DNA of 64,000 nucleotides from Adiantum capillus-veneris (Eukaryota > Streptophyta > Polypodiopsida > Polypodiales > Pteridaceae), in contig CM043942.1 of the NCBI GenBank assembly GCA_014529385.2, positions 30,282,969 through 30,346,968 on the forward strand. The letters are read 5' to 3'. The notes under the pieces were generated by a model. It ran no database searches and was not told where the DNA came from. It saw only the letters and a list, made by a program, of their open reading frames with translations. This document shows, one piece after another, positions 40,675 to 52,739 of the stretch. Positions within the stretch are counted from its first letter, which is position 1, and each line of letters opens with the position of its first letter. Made by a program: the position numbers and the translations under genes.

Positions 40675-42300
40675 GTGTGCCTCTTGTAGAATATATAAAT
40701 ACTCATCCTCGCGGGCACAGCGTCTAAGAACATCATCTTTTCCTCTCTTATAGAGAGTTCCAGCCAGTAAGCAATAGGGTTCGCATTCCTTGATTAATTT
40801 TTGAGCTATATCTTTTCGCAGTTCTTTGGGTGGAAAACCATTAATTAAGAAGTTAACAATCTTTTCACTCCATTCAGGCATTGTCTCAACAATGAACAAA
40901 GGAGTATCAGACAATTCATCATCAATCCCCGTAGGAGCTTCGCCATTAGGAATACGAGATAAATGATCCGCCATGACATGTTTCCTCCCAGGCCTCACAA
41001 CAACGGTGAAGTCAAACTCAAGAATAATTAACAACCATCGTGTAATTCGACCTGTGGAACACGGCTTGTTTACCAAATATAGCAATGCTTGATGATCAAC
41101 ATAAAACACAAACTTGGTAGCAAGAAGGTAATAGCGAAATTTCTTTACTGCGTAAATCATAGCTAGACCTTCGCGCTCTATAGTAGTGTAGTTCATCTCG
41201 GCATCATTTAATTGGCGACTTGCAAAGCTAATAGGGTAGTCCAATTTATGTTCTCCTGGTTGAGTTAGAACACGCCCAATAGCAAAATTTGATGCATCAA
41301 TATGCACATGAAAAGGTACATTCCAATCAGGTGTTCGCAAGATTGGAGCACTTGTTAGGGCCTTCTTTAATAACTCATAAGATTGATGACATTCTTCCGT
41401 CCAGTGAAACTCGATAAGAAGCTTGTACAATGGACCCGCTATCTCGGCAAAGTTTAAAATAAACCTTCGATAATAACCAACATGGCCCATAAATCTTTGA
41501 ACTCCTTTATAGTTAGTAGGTGGTGGCAAATCGGCAATGGCTTTAATCTTACTCTCATCTGTGGATATCCCGTTCTTGGACACTATATGCTCTAGAATGA
41601 CTCCATGCTTAACCCAAAATTGGCATTTGAAAGGGTTCAATGAGATGCGATAAAATCTGCACCTTTCAAATATTTTTCGTAGATATAACAAATGCTGCTC
41701 CCAAGAAGAATAAACACAAAGGTCGTCTAGGAAAGCTTCACAAAACTCTCTTAGAAATTCTTTAAACGCAGTGTTTATTAATCGATGGAATGTAGCAGGG
41801 GCATTTGTTAAGACAAAAGCCATAACACGAAATGCAAACACTCCAAACTTTGTGATAAAAGCAGTTTTAGCTTGGTCCTCTAATGCAATTGTGATTTGAT
41901 TGTAACCAGAGTACCCATCTAAAAAGCTATAAGCTTACTTGCCTGCAACTCTTTCAAGCACATGTTCTGAATATGGCAAGGGATAATGATCTCTCCTAGT
42001 AGCTGCATTAACTTTCTTGAGGTCCACGCACACTCTTAGTTTCCCATTCTTTTTTGGCACAATGGCTATTGGAGAAACCCATTCTGAGTGCTCAATAGGG
42101 TATATGAATCCACATTGGATAAGTTTTTCAATCTCCTCTTGTACAATTTTGGCATACTTAGGATTCATTGGATAGGGTCGTTGCTGGACGGGTTTAGCAG
42201 TGTTGATCATGGGAATTGTATGTTGCACCACAGAAGTTGGAACGCCCTTCATGTCATGATATGTCCAAGCAAAGATATCCTTGTATTCCTTGAGGTTTCG
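40675..42300 (-). pseudogene. G1a reverse transcriptase and RNase H, broken
   Basis: RT begins in the frame at 42252 (WVSPIAIVPKKNGKLRVCVD). A TAA at 41935-41937 (GAA to TAA) interrupts it before GYSGYNQI; the frame then continues through AFLDDLCVYS, whose FLDD active site is at about 41731-41720. The thumb region follows (VQRFMGHVGYYRRF). RNase H starts with HIDASNFAIGRVL and includes YTTIEREGLAMIYA, YVDHQAL and MADHLSRIP. Frameshifts near 42297 and 40665 separate it from the flanking genes. Confidence 0.92.
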
Positions 42301-44555
42301 ATAAGGTCTTGAGCAATAAAGACTGGTTTAGACTCCTCACCTGGTTCTGCTAATTCTATCTCTTTAACTACCACTGGAACATCATAGACTCCACTGCTTC
42401 CATTGGTAGGTATTCGTTGGGCTTTGGCATACACAACCTTTCGCTCTCCCGTGGTATAAGATTTAAAATGTTCACGAGCCGTATGTAAGTCAGCACGCAC
42501 TTGTCCTGACAAAGACCTTTCTTTTAGTTCTGCCTCCTTTTGTTGTTGTGCTAACTCTCGGTTTTGACGTCTTCTTATAGTTCGACTCAATTTCGGCTCT
42601 GTAACCTCCAATTGAGCGAGGTCAATGGGTCGCGGGCTGCACCACATGACACTCTGGAGATGTTCACCCCAATTGTCTACTAGCTTTCGATGAGCATCAC
42701 ATGCCCCTAGATAGCTAAGCCATTCTGCAGTAGATCTTTCCTTGTTTATCCTAGCTCTCACATTTGCTCGATATCGTCGTCTCTTATATGACCTTTGTTT
42801 CTTGTTAAGGTTTTGATTTTGGTAAATGTTTGAACTCGACTCGCTTGATAGGTCTTCGCTTGTATTATCTTCACTCTCATATAAATTACCATAGATGGTC
42901 GTACTAGGCCTTGAGTGTTCAGTTTCTATACTTGGTTCACTCGATGTTTCTTCAGGTTCTGAATCCATTTCTCCCTGAGATTCCGTTTCTGATGTGTATT
43001 GGCATGAAGCCTTTGAGGAATCATCGGTTTCACTCTCAGGTAGGTGTGCCTCTTTCTTATCATCGGATGTTGCATGCGCTACACCTAACATGTTTACTAG
43101 TGCAATGTGTGGTATCTCTTCCCCATCTGGTGTTACCCAGGTTGTTCCTCTAGCTCCCCATTTATCTATAGTTGCCGCTAGGTGTACCCAATCGACATTG
43201 TCTAACTCAGCCATTCCGGGTAGGATATCCATATAAGGAGAGTTCTCCCCAATATCCGTGTCTTCGTTACACGTGTAACAATACTGTAATGGAGCTGAGT
43301 GAATTGTTGTGTTTGATCGATTATCAATGATGAATTTATTTCCTAGAGGATGCGTTCGACCACTTAAAAGATCAACTCGAATGACAGAGTCTTGGAACTG
43401 TAAGTAGACGTGGTTTTTGGACCAGTCATGCACCATTTTTGCTTCCCTCATGAATGGACGCCCTAAGATCATCTCAAATGACATAGGATGCTTGGAAAAA
43501 TCCATAACAATGAAAGTCTGCCTTACCTTGTGTCCCAAGACCTTGATCCTGAGATCCTTTAGCATTCCAATAGGCGTAACAATAGATCCATTAGCCATTT
43601 TTACCACTACTCTTGTGGCTTCAAGGTGAGGTCGCCCCATAGACTCCCAACAACTCTTTGTCACCATGCTGACTCCCGCACCACCGTCAAGGACCCCCTT
43701 TACAGTTAATCCTTTAGTAGTGATTGGTAGAGTAGAATTAGATTCGTCACCTTCAAAGTATTTCCCCAACTTGTTAACGGGTACTTCAATTACAGATTCA
43801 TGTCCCGCTAGGTCAGATGGTGGTGCTAAATGTTCCTCATCATTCATTACCGAGTCAGGTTTGTTCATATGTGAAAACTGTGGTAATCCGGCCTGTAATT
43901 CTCCATTGAGGAAGGCTCGAAGAGCTGAGACTAGCTCAGGGTCTTTATATAGTTTGGACATGATGGTGGTTCTAACTTCTAAAGACATGAAATCCATCAA
44001 TTTGGCAACATTTAATGGCATCTTGTGGGACGTAGGACCCTGACAAGAGAATGGTGAAGATGGAATCTCCACTTCCTCAAGGGGGTCGGGCATTCCCTCA
44101 CCAAACATTCTCTCTAGTAGGAAAGGTCTGTGTCCACTTTCAGATGTCCTACCCTCACTCTCTTCCCGAATGATACTGGGTATAGCTAACGGCTTGTAGT
44201 TCTTGTGAGGTTGAGCTTGTGTGGGAAACATTGTGTCCGACATCTGGATATGTTTGGGTTCAGGTTCTAATGTTCGTTGAGTTTCTTCCACCAAACCCCT
44301 CAGTTGTTGGACTCGTTCAATTTCCATTGTTGGGTTTGGATAGGTTCCAATCTTTCTCTTGCAATCCTCATTTTTTGTCTCTCGTGGCTTATCTTGGGGG
44401 TTCGCAACTGGGTGGTTTAACTTTGAATACTCTTTTGGTGTTCGCCGTAATTCCCTTTCGTGATCCTCCTCACTGGCTTTTTCCTTTGTAGTAACAGTTT
44501 TGGTCTCTGTGGTCTCTATCGAATCTGAGTCATCCTCAGGGTCATTCATATACAC
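42249..44555 (-). pseudogene. G1a protease 1 and long acidic linker
   Basis: A 768-codon open stretch. The protease has GVLDGGAGVSMVT (near 43690): the catalytic Asp is followed by Gly instead of Ser/Thr, and EMILGRPFMREA completes the fold. Downstream lies a linker of about 300 residues: Ser/Glu-rich (43100-42830), then a strongly basic NKKQRSYKRRRYRANVR (about 42815-42760), then a region leading to RT. The frame is lost by a 1-nt deletion near 42297. The G1b copy has the same protease motif, so DGG is a family trait and not a mutation of one copy. Confidence 0.85.
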
Positions 44556-47500
44556 GGGATCCTCTCTTGTCCCTATGTTAGTCTTTGAACTAGGTTTTGA
44601 GCTAGAAGCATTAAGGGATTTCTTTCTTCATGTTTTCTTCTTTCTCGCTCGGCCAATGGATGCAGCATCTCTCTCTTTGAGGATGTAATTTTGCTTTTGG
44701 AGCATCGACCGTGCGAGTGCATTCACTGGTGCTATGTTTATAGTTGGTGGTGTCCCATCAACAATCTCTATTATGTTCAATGGTGTGATTTTTGGTGCGT
44801 TTGGATTGTTAGGACACTGTGCGATCAAATGATCTATGCCACAACAATTACAAATGAGTATTGGCATTGCCAATGCACTCCCTTGACTTGTTTGCATTAG
44901 TGCAGCATTCTTTGCATTCTAATGGGGCACTCAGCTACTCGATGTGGTCCACCACATTCGTAGCACTGAAGAGGTGCTCTCCTGGCAAAACTATTAATGT
45001 TTTGGCCTCTTGCTGCTAGCGCAGTAGCTTGATATACCGGTTTGATTTGTCCCCAATGGTCTTCCATATAGTACATGGGACACTCCTCAAGCATGTCGAC
45101 TCCATAGGTGATACTAGAGTCTATGTCCTCTTCGCAATCTACATAAGTACTAGATGACTCGCAACCTATTTGGTTCATAGGTGTAACTCTTGGATGAGGG
45201 GGTTGCGGTCCTGGCACTAGAGGTGGAAACGGTGTGGTTTGGACCACATTTTGGGTTCTAGGGACCATGTGCTGTAATGGAAACTGTTGCTCCATGGGTG
45301 GGGTACGCATCAATGCAGAAAATCGAGGTGAGTATGCCCAAGCTATAGGCGGTCTATTTTCCATGATGCGTTTAAGCATTAGGCAATCCTTCGCTTGATG
45401 CCCATACCTACCACACGCGTTACAAGTCCCGTTAAACTTTACTCTGAATGTAGGGCATTCACTCGTAGTATGTGGGCCCAAGCAAATTGAGCACCATTGT
45501 TGCTCCCTTCTTGGATACATATGAGTGTTTTGTGGAGCACGATTACCCTAAGGCTTTCTTAGATGGCCTTGGTGAGATCTCCCCTAGACTTCGGCTCGGC
45601 AGACACTCTTTCTCCTGCAATCATTAAATTATCCTCCAATTGGATTGCATTCATGGTGACCGCTTCCCAAGTAGTGATACCTCTAATGACTAGGCCATTA
45701 TAAATACTTTCATGTCGTAGTCCCCTAATGAATCTATCGAGCAATTGGTTGTTGTTGAATCGCTCGTTTGGATTGCATCGAGAATTTAAATTCTTTAGGC
45801 AACTAATGAAGTCTCTCAAGGATTCACCTTCTTCTCGTTGGGCTTTCTGCAGCTGAGAGGCTACACCCCAAAGTACTTCCTCTCGTATGTATTCTTTTAA
45901 GAACAGTCTCCTAAGAGTAGAGTAGATCGTTTTCTCTTCTACTCTTAAGGTTCTATACCAATCTCCAGCCTTTCCACTTAGGGTCAAACTCAAAGCCTTA
46001 CACTTATGTAGCTCATTGTGCTCTTCCAAGGAATCGCACACATGTTCAAAGACTTCCATATGCTTTCTAGCATCTTCGTCTCCACTGAATTTCTGTGTGA
46101 GCTTAGCTACTTGAGCTGCCTTGCTCCTAGACTCTCTATCAGGTGCACTACGCATGTTTTCCGCAATAGAGTGACCGATAGTTTAAGCAAATGCTACCAA
46201 ATCTCCTATTTGAGCAGGTATAATGGGTGTATGTGCTCCTGGAACCACATGTGAGATGGGAGTTGGCCTTGGCCTTGGCATATGCGCGGCTCTTGGGTCC
46301 CATATTTCGTATGGTGGTGTACCAGACGGTGGTCCAAAGTTTACAGGCGTGGCCCTAGGCATAGGGGGTGCCTGATATGGCATGTTATTATTAAATGGCA
46401 TGGCTGCACTTGTATAAGAGCTTGGATAATGCCATTGTGGATTGTAAGCTCTTGGAATAATCGAAATTGTAGGAGCTACAGGAGGCTGAGGTACGATAGC
46501 TGCACATGATTGATACATACATGTAGGTATAGTTGGGGGCACTATGCTACTAGGCATCCATGTAGTGTTAACAAATGAACTCCATGGTGTACCTCTTGTC
46601 ATGCTCACCACTGGGATATGCATGGTAGCCGTAGTGTCATTAAGAGAAAGATGAGCTAGATCTGGGAAGGTAAAGCTGCCACTTGTGGGTTCAGATTGTA
46701 CTGAGGCTCCTGGCGAAACAACATATGCATGATCAATGGGGCTCACTAAGGGAGTCTCCATTTGTGATAGGGTTGGTTGGTTGGCCTTTCTCGTATCCAA
46801 GAATCTCATTAGGCCTGTTGAAGGCATGTTGATCCATGTGTTCTGTCTTTCTAACTCGACAATCCTATGGAGGACATCACATACTTTCTGTTGTTGCTCA
46901 TCTATGCTAGTAGCACCCGATGTGGATTGTAGAACATCTAACCAACCCACATGATAGGTGTGTCCTATGTACCGATCAGTTAAACCTTCTGCTTGTAGGT
47001 CATACTCCCAATTTTCGTTTAGGAATATCCCATCTAGGCCTGGCGTGCTGGAGGTTTCCCTTGAAGTGGAAGCATTATTGCTCCCCATCGCTTGCCCCTC
47101 CGTGACTGCTACCTTGGGAGCACTCGGTTGCTCGGCTGGCATGATTGTTATCATAGGAGCCTTTGCTTTCAGGGCTCGACTTTGTTCCAACCTTCTTAGG
47201 TTCTCAATTTCCCTCTCCCTTGTTGCTTGCATATAGCGTTTGATCTCTTGTACTTCGGCAAGACTCCTACCATCGGGTAGTAAAACCTCATAGGGAGATA
47301 GTCCTAAAGGATCAGGAGGTGCAGTGGATGGAACATTCACATGCACACTCTCAAGAAGCATAGGGTCTATTTTAGGCATGAATGACGAATTTACTTCCCC
47401 ACTCCCTTCATTTATTTCATTAACCGCATGTTTGGAGCGAGTAACTCTACTAAGGGTCTCTTTTAAGCGGCTAAACACGCTGGACCCGGGCCGTGGGCCC

Positions 47501-47730
47501 ATGGCATGCATGTCTTGACTTGAACTATCAGGGTTTGGTGTAGGATACCCCTCCATGACTTCGTAGTCAGAGGAAGAATCACTAGACGCGATATGAGGAT
47601 CTTGGGTCGCGCTACCTTGAGTCCCGGCCGAAGGTCCAGAACCTAGGGTGGAGGAATAATGTGTGCCCGCGTAAATGGAGGCACTACCAATATGCTCGTG
47701 CTCTAAGACTCGTCCAGAGCGTAGTTTCAT
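44556..47730 (-). pseudogene. G1a gag, broken
   Basis: True start ATG at 47730 (MKLRSGRVLEHEH), matching G1d's MHLRSSRVLDTEQ. The N-terminal 500 residues are Ser/Pro/Thr-rich. A CAA-to-TAA stop lies at 46183-46185. The retrotransposon-gag domain follows (46140-45700; LTLSGKAGDWYRTLR), then another CAA-to-TAA at about 45559-45561 with a 1-nt loss just after it. The four zinc knuckles lie at 45490-44820, with a frameshift near 44905, and a CGA-to-TGA stop is at 44628. It would form the particle shell. The damage is mostly C-to-T transitions on the coding strand. Confidence 0.88.
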
Positions 47731-48795
47731 ATGACTTGGATCCCCTAGAAGTGTCAGTGAGTGCCCGTGAAGGCTGCTCACCTAGTATTTTTGGGTGTTT
47801 TGCAGCCCAAGTCTTTTCTTAAATTTTTTCTATTTTTTGATTTTTTGGTCCTTTTTTTTTGACCCAGCTATAGAATAGAACGTATGATAGCTCAAAACAA
47901 GCGTCTCGGTCAGAGGGATGTGCCGTGCTTTACAGCCCTCCATTTGGTCACTTCATGCCCTCGAAATCCCTAAAACCGTCAATTTCTAGTAGGGAACTAG
48001 GCCCAAATTAGAAAGTCTAAGGGTGCAAGTGGGAAGAGAGGGGAGGAGAGTGGAGAACTTGCCCCACATGCTCTCATTCCCTCTTGAGGGGGTAGGGTAT
48101 ATATATAGGAGTGAGTCTAGTATATATCATAAGACTGAGGACTGAGGCCTGGGCCTGGGCTAGGGCTTGGGCTTATGATCTCGATCCCGATCAAAATTTT
48201 AGTGTAGCCCCCCAGTCACTCACGCTTAAATATTTTCGGTTTTTTTTTAAATTTAATTTAATTTTTTATTTTTTTAAGGCGACGACCGCGCGCGATTTAG
48301 GTGACCCTTTCTTGGCCACACACACTGTCAACACCTACCTAACCTCTCTGTCACCAGCTCACAGACAACTCACTACCTTATCTACTTACTAACAGTGCTG
48401 CTAACCACTAACTAATCTGTTAACTACTCTGATAACTGCTTACTGACAGTGGGCTAACTGTCCACCTACTTCCTCTCTCACTACCTTACTTTGCAAAGAC
48501 TATGTGCAGGCAAACCTTGACAGAAAACTGTGTACAGACTGTGTGCAAACAGAAATTGCTAACTGCCTTCTTACTTATTCATTCACTGCGAACAAGCTAA
48601 CGACTACTAACCGTGCAAAGACTGTGTGCAAACAAAAAACACAACATTATGCAGAAATCACAAAACTTGCAGACAATACAGAAATTAACAACTTGCAGAA
48701 AAATAACTCATTCCTCTTCCTCTTCCTCTTCTTTCCTACTACAAACAACTCATAGGAGAAGCACAAAGTGCCTCTTGGGCTTAGTGCAGGGTCTT
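47731..48795 (-). other. G1a leader
   Basis: About 1.06 kb of untranslated leader between primer site and gag start. It includes a T/A-rich tract (48235-48285) and short ACTAAC-rich repeats (48380-48480). No gene is seen. Confidence 0.75.
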
Positions 48796-48813
48796 TCCCC
48801 GGAAATGGCGCCA
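48796..48813 (-). promoter_or_regulatory. G1a primer-binding site, tRNA-Asp type
   Basis: Read on the minus strand: TGGCGCCATTTCCGGGGA, 4 nt after the LTR end. It differs at two positions from the tRNA-Asp complement TGGCGCCGTTGCCGGGGA seen in G1d. Confidence 0.85.
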
Positions 48814-48817
48814 AAAA

Positions 48818-49052
48818 TGTGCGCTCCTTGCCGCACTGTCGAAGCAAGGGTCTTGCCTAACACTGTGTGTGAGCCATAGACGGCTCCAAGCACACAACTA
48901 GCTTAACTAGTAAGCTCAAAAGAGGGAAATGGTGTGTCACTCACCGCTCTATGCTCCTGTCGTGGAGGATTCCTCGCCGTGAAGAAGAAGGAGACGCCGC
49001 TACGTCACGCTCAACCGCTTCACCGCCGTCGTGCCTCCGCAATGCTCGATCG

Positions 49053-49083
<31 letters not shown>

Positions 49084-49406
49084 ACATACACACACACACA
49101 CACAAGGAGGTGAAGAAGAAGAAGATGGAGATGGAGATGGAGCAAGAGCACTCTTCTATTGCACAAATGAGAGAATGAGTGAATTTTAGGTTTAGTTGTC
49201 TTTTATATGAGCTCACCCCATTCACACTTGGGCGCCCATGCTTAGCCAACTAATCCCTTGAATGTCCCAGTTAGAGTGCGCCTCTCATCGGCGATCACTC
49301 TTACCCTTTTCCTATTGGTCCGACAAGCCCGGTACCTGACTCTACCAAATACATAATACACGTCCATCGTAGGTGATGGGGTGTCCGTGAGCCGTGAGGG
49401 TTAACA
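48818..49406 (-). repeat. G1a 5' LTR (589 bp)
   Basis: The pair of 35581-36201, with the same ends. The (CT)n/(AC)n microsatellite at 49056-49104 is shorter than in the 3' LTR. It is followed outside by the target duplication GTCCT. Confidence 0.93.
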
Positions 49407-50623
49407 GTCCTTGATAATAGTTGATCTATTTGAGGGATAATTTTTTTTTGTATGTATAGATCGCACTATTAACCAACAAAATATACGTCGCAAGGCATAT
49501 GAGAAAAAGAATAAGAAAAACAAGGAGATCTTTCATGAAGAAAATGTGCCCAAGGAGGAGGCAAGTCCCTTGAGCAAATAGGGATGTGTGACCTATGAGA
49601 CCCAGTTACAATTGAAAATATGCTTTTGGAATTGTAATGGATACCCATGGAATGCAGGGGTTGGCATTGATGAACTAATAAGCAAAGCCGATGTTGTACT
49701 TCTTGTTGAAACTTGGGAGCGTGATACACAAAGGATTAATGACTTGGAGGATTACAATGTACATTCATTGATGTGGTCAAAGAATCTCAAGCAACGAAGA
49801 GGGCAAAGAGGGGTAGCATGTATGATTAAGAAAGGGTCGGAAGATTTTGTATCAATTGTGAAAGATGACAAGTACAAACGTTATGTATGGTTGAAAATTA
49901 TAACACCAAAAACAGCACCCATTTTTGTAGCTGGTTGCTATATTCCTCATCATGATTCCCCCTTTTATGCTTGCATGGATAGAGATCAGTCATTTTTTTA
50001 TTTAGAAGAGGACATTGCTTATTTCAAAGGCGAACATAATGTTATTGTATTTGGAGATATGAATGCTCGCACAAAAACATTGCAGCATGATACTCAACAA
50101 TTTGATATGCCATACATTTCAAGGGAGTTGGAGGAATTCACTTGTATGATCGTACTTCAATGGATGAGAAAGAGCCGGATCACTATGGAAAGTTACTTTT
50201 ATACATGTGTAATAGCACGAGTATGCTCATTGCCAATGGTGTATCTTTGTGGAGTGGAACCAATGGATTCACATGTAGGAAACATTATGGATTGACTATA
50301 TGCTACTCTCCAAAGCCATTATGTATCGCATAAAGAGTTTTATGTTTGGCCAATGGACCCCGAAATCCGACCATTGGACCTTATGTATTGACTTTTCATG
50401 TGGAGAAGCAACTAAGCATGATAATCTCAGCCAGAGGGAAGGGAATCATCACTATGTATGGATTTCAAACAGGCACCAAGTACATTGAAATGGTTGAGCA
50501 AAAGTTATGGATGACAAAGCTTCAATATGACACACCATTGGAAACTAAATCGGAATCCTTCAAGAAAGTTATTTGTTCTTGTCCCGAAGAATGCTTTGCC
50601 ATAAAGCATCTCCATGGTATCAA
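49407..50623 (+). pseudogene. LINE copy 2, ORF1 end and ORF2 start (right of G1a)
   Basis: It continues LINE copy 2 from the duplicated GTCCT. The ORF1 tail and the ORF1 TAG (AGC AAA TAG GGA, at about 49579) match LINE 1, including the GGATG just after it. The endonuclease follows with FWNCNG, LVETWE and VFGDMNAR. A 1-nt deletion near 50137 and further indels break ORF2. It stops at 50623, where an LTR fragment begins, equivalent to about 8850 in LINE 1. Confidence 0.9.
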
Positions 50624-50643
50624 TTGGGTGAACCACGTATATC

Positions 50644-50685
<42 letters not shown>

Positions 50686-50770
50686 CTATAATCTCTTGTG
50701 TGTGAAATCTATCTCTCTCCATTAAGTAATCTACTCAGATATCTATTTAGCTACGTCATATTTCCTAACA
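50624..50770 (-). repeat. Copia-like LTR fragment
   Basis: The reverse complement of 25430-25590, starting TGTTAGGAAATATGACG at 50770. It includes (CT)n at 50650-50681 and GGGTGAACCACGTATATCG. Only the first ~147 bp of the LTR is present, wedged between LINE copy 2 and G1c. Confidence 0.75.
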
Positions 50771-52420
50771 AGTATGACCTACAAACTGAGATGTTGACCA
50801 ACATGTACACAAGCTGCAAGCTGCAAGCTGCACATACCTTGTAGAGGTGGTACAATCCACGTTCGGGGCCACAATTTTAGAGGAGCAGAACAGATGATCT
50901 GTGATGTCATCCATGGTGCCATCGAATAAGGGAGGCAAGACCAGGGAATTAAGTTTCATTCGACAAGTCCTATGAGATACTTGGATACGGGAAAGGCCAA
51001 ACAACCAACCCTATCACAAATGGAGACTCCCTCAATGAGTACCATTGATCCTTCATATGTTTTTTTTCCTGGAGTCTTGATACCCTTTGAACCCACAAGC
51101 AAAAGTTTCACATTCCCAAATTTAGCTCATCTTTCCCTCGAAGAATCTATGAGTACTATACCTGTCCCACCAAAAAGTACACCTTGGATCTCATTGGTGA
51201 GTAAAGCACCGCTACATAGTAGCACAATGCCCACAACAATACCTACAAGTGTACATCAATCATATGTAACTATGGGCCCTCATATCCATGTAGCTCCCAC
51301 ACCCCCGATTGTTTCAACATCCTACACTCCACAACCACCCTATCTGAGTACTCATTCTAGTGGGGCCATACCAGCTAGTATTAACATGTCATATCCTATA
51401 TCTATTATGCCTAGGGCCACACATATGAAATTTGGGCCACCACATGTCATGACATTCTACCTAGCTTGGGACCCGAGGATCACCCGTATGCCTAACCCGA
51501 TGCCAACCCCCATTCCACATGCAGTGCTAAGAGCGCCTGCTATCCCCACTATACCTGCTCACTTGGGTGACTTGGCAACATTTTCTCAAGCTATCAGTCA
51601 ATCTATTGCTAGAAAATATACGTAACACGCCTGATAGAGAGCATATAAGTAAGGGAGTACAAGTGACCAAGCTCACACAAAAATACAGTGGGGATGGGAC
51701 TGCTAGAAAGCACATCAAAGTATTTGAACAAATATGTGATTCCCTAGGAGAACACAACGAACTACATAAGAGCAATGCTTTAAGCTTGACCTTGAGTGGG
51801 AAGGTTCGGGATTGGTATAGGACATTAAGGATGGAAGAGAAAACGATTTATCCTACTCGTTGAAGATTGCTTCTAAAGGAGTATATACGAGAAGGTGTGC
51901 TTTGGGGTGTAGCATCTCAGCTCCAGAAAACCCAACGAGAGGAAGGGGAGTCAGTGAGAGACTTTATTAGTCACTTGAAGCATTTCAATTCTCATTGTAA
52001 TCCAAATGAGGGCTTCAATAATAACCAAGTTCTTGATGGATTCATTAGAGGACTACGACATGAGGATATCTATAATGGCCTAGTCATTAGGGGTATCACC
52101 ACTTGGGAAGCAGTCACAACCAATGCAATCCAATTAGAGGACAATTGAATGATATAAAAAGAAAGAGTATTTGTTGAGCCTAAATCTACCAGCTCGCAAG
52201 CATCTAGACATGAGCCAATGACCATAAAACCTATTGTTAAAGAGCCAGAGATATATGAGATGACTTTAGCAGATCTCACCAAGGCCATTCAAGAAAGTCT
52301 CAAAGATAATTGTGCCTCACAAAACAATCATATGTATCCAAGAAGGGAACAACAATGGTACTCAATTTTCTTTGGTCCACATAGCACTAATGAATGCCCT
52401 ACATTTAGAGTAAAATTCAA
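50771..52420 (+). pseudogene. G1c: gag fragment of a third G1 copy
   Basis: It aligns with G1d gag from about 57,640 onward: the Pro/Thr-rich segment (51000-51570), the retrotransposon-gag domain (51650-52150; LTLSGKVRDWYRTLR), and the first zinc knuckle region up to ECPTFRVKFNE. Stops or frameshifts occur near 51625, 51863 and 52148, and indels scramble the first 200 bp. There is no LTR or pol. Both ends are abrupt. Confidence 0.85.
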
Positions 52421-52739
52421 TGAGAATCAATTTATACACTTTAAAGACAGAGAAGACTGGAGTACTTGCATGGCTGACATCCCCCTTCATCCTTGCAGCA
52501 TCATTGAATCCAAAGGACTTGGAGAGTACCCTTGTAAGGGCTCCAATTGATGGGTGCACAAGCTGAGAAGGCACCTTTGTTGTGCAACCATAAGTCTCGC
52601 TTTGCAGCCAGGACTGTCTTTGTAGACTTCACCTTCTATTCTGCGTTCACTGCCTGGTGCTCAAGGTCATCGGCAAGATTATCCACCCATGTTGTTTGTG
52701 TACAGGGGCTGAGAGGCTATCCACATGTGCTGTAGAGGG
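52421..52739. other. Unassigned spacer
   Basis: Sequence after the G1c break. No recognisable frame or repeat. Confidence 0.4.

Larger units (their letters stand above)
35581..49406 (-). mobile_element. G1a: complete Ty3/gypsy element inserted in LINE copy 2
   Basis: A 13.8-kb element with LTRs at 35581-36201 and 48818-49406 and an exact 5-bp target duplication, GTCCT (35576-35580 and 49407-49411). In minus-strand order it has a tRNA-Asp-type primer site, gag with four zinc knuckles, protease 1 (DGG), acidic linker, RT, RNase H, integrase, ORF3 (protease 2 with DTG plus W-V-P-K repeats), a small ORF, polypurine tract and LTR. The primer type and integrase sequence point to the Tat/Athila side of plant Ty3/gypsy. 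All major genes carry nonsense codons or frameshifts. The LTRs differ by about 13 of the first 230 bp (by eye). Confidence 0.93.

Noticed and set aside
43417-44043. Open plus-strand frames opposite the G1a protease region
   Set aside because: They are antisense shadows of the conserved protease frame and have no motif of their own.
35581-49406. G1a as an integrated plant pararetrovirus
   Set aside because: It has LTRs, a target duplication and an integrase, and no movement or coat protein motif, so it is a Ty3/gypsy retrotransposon.
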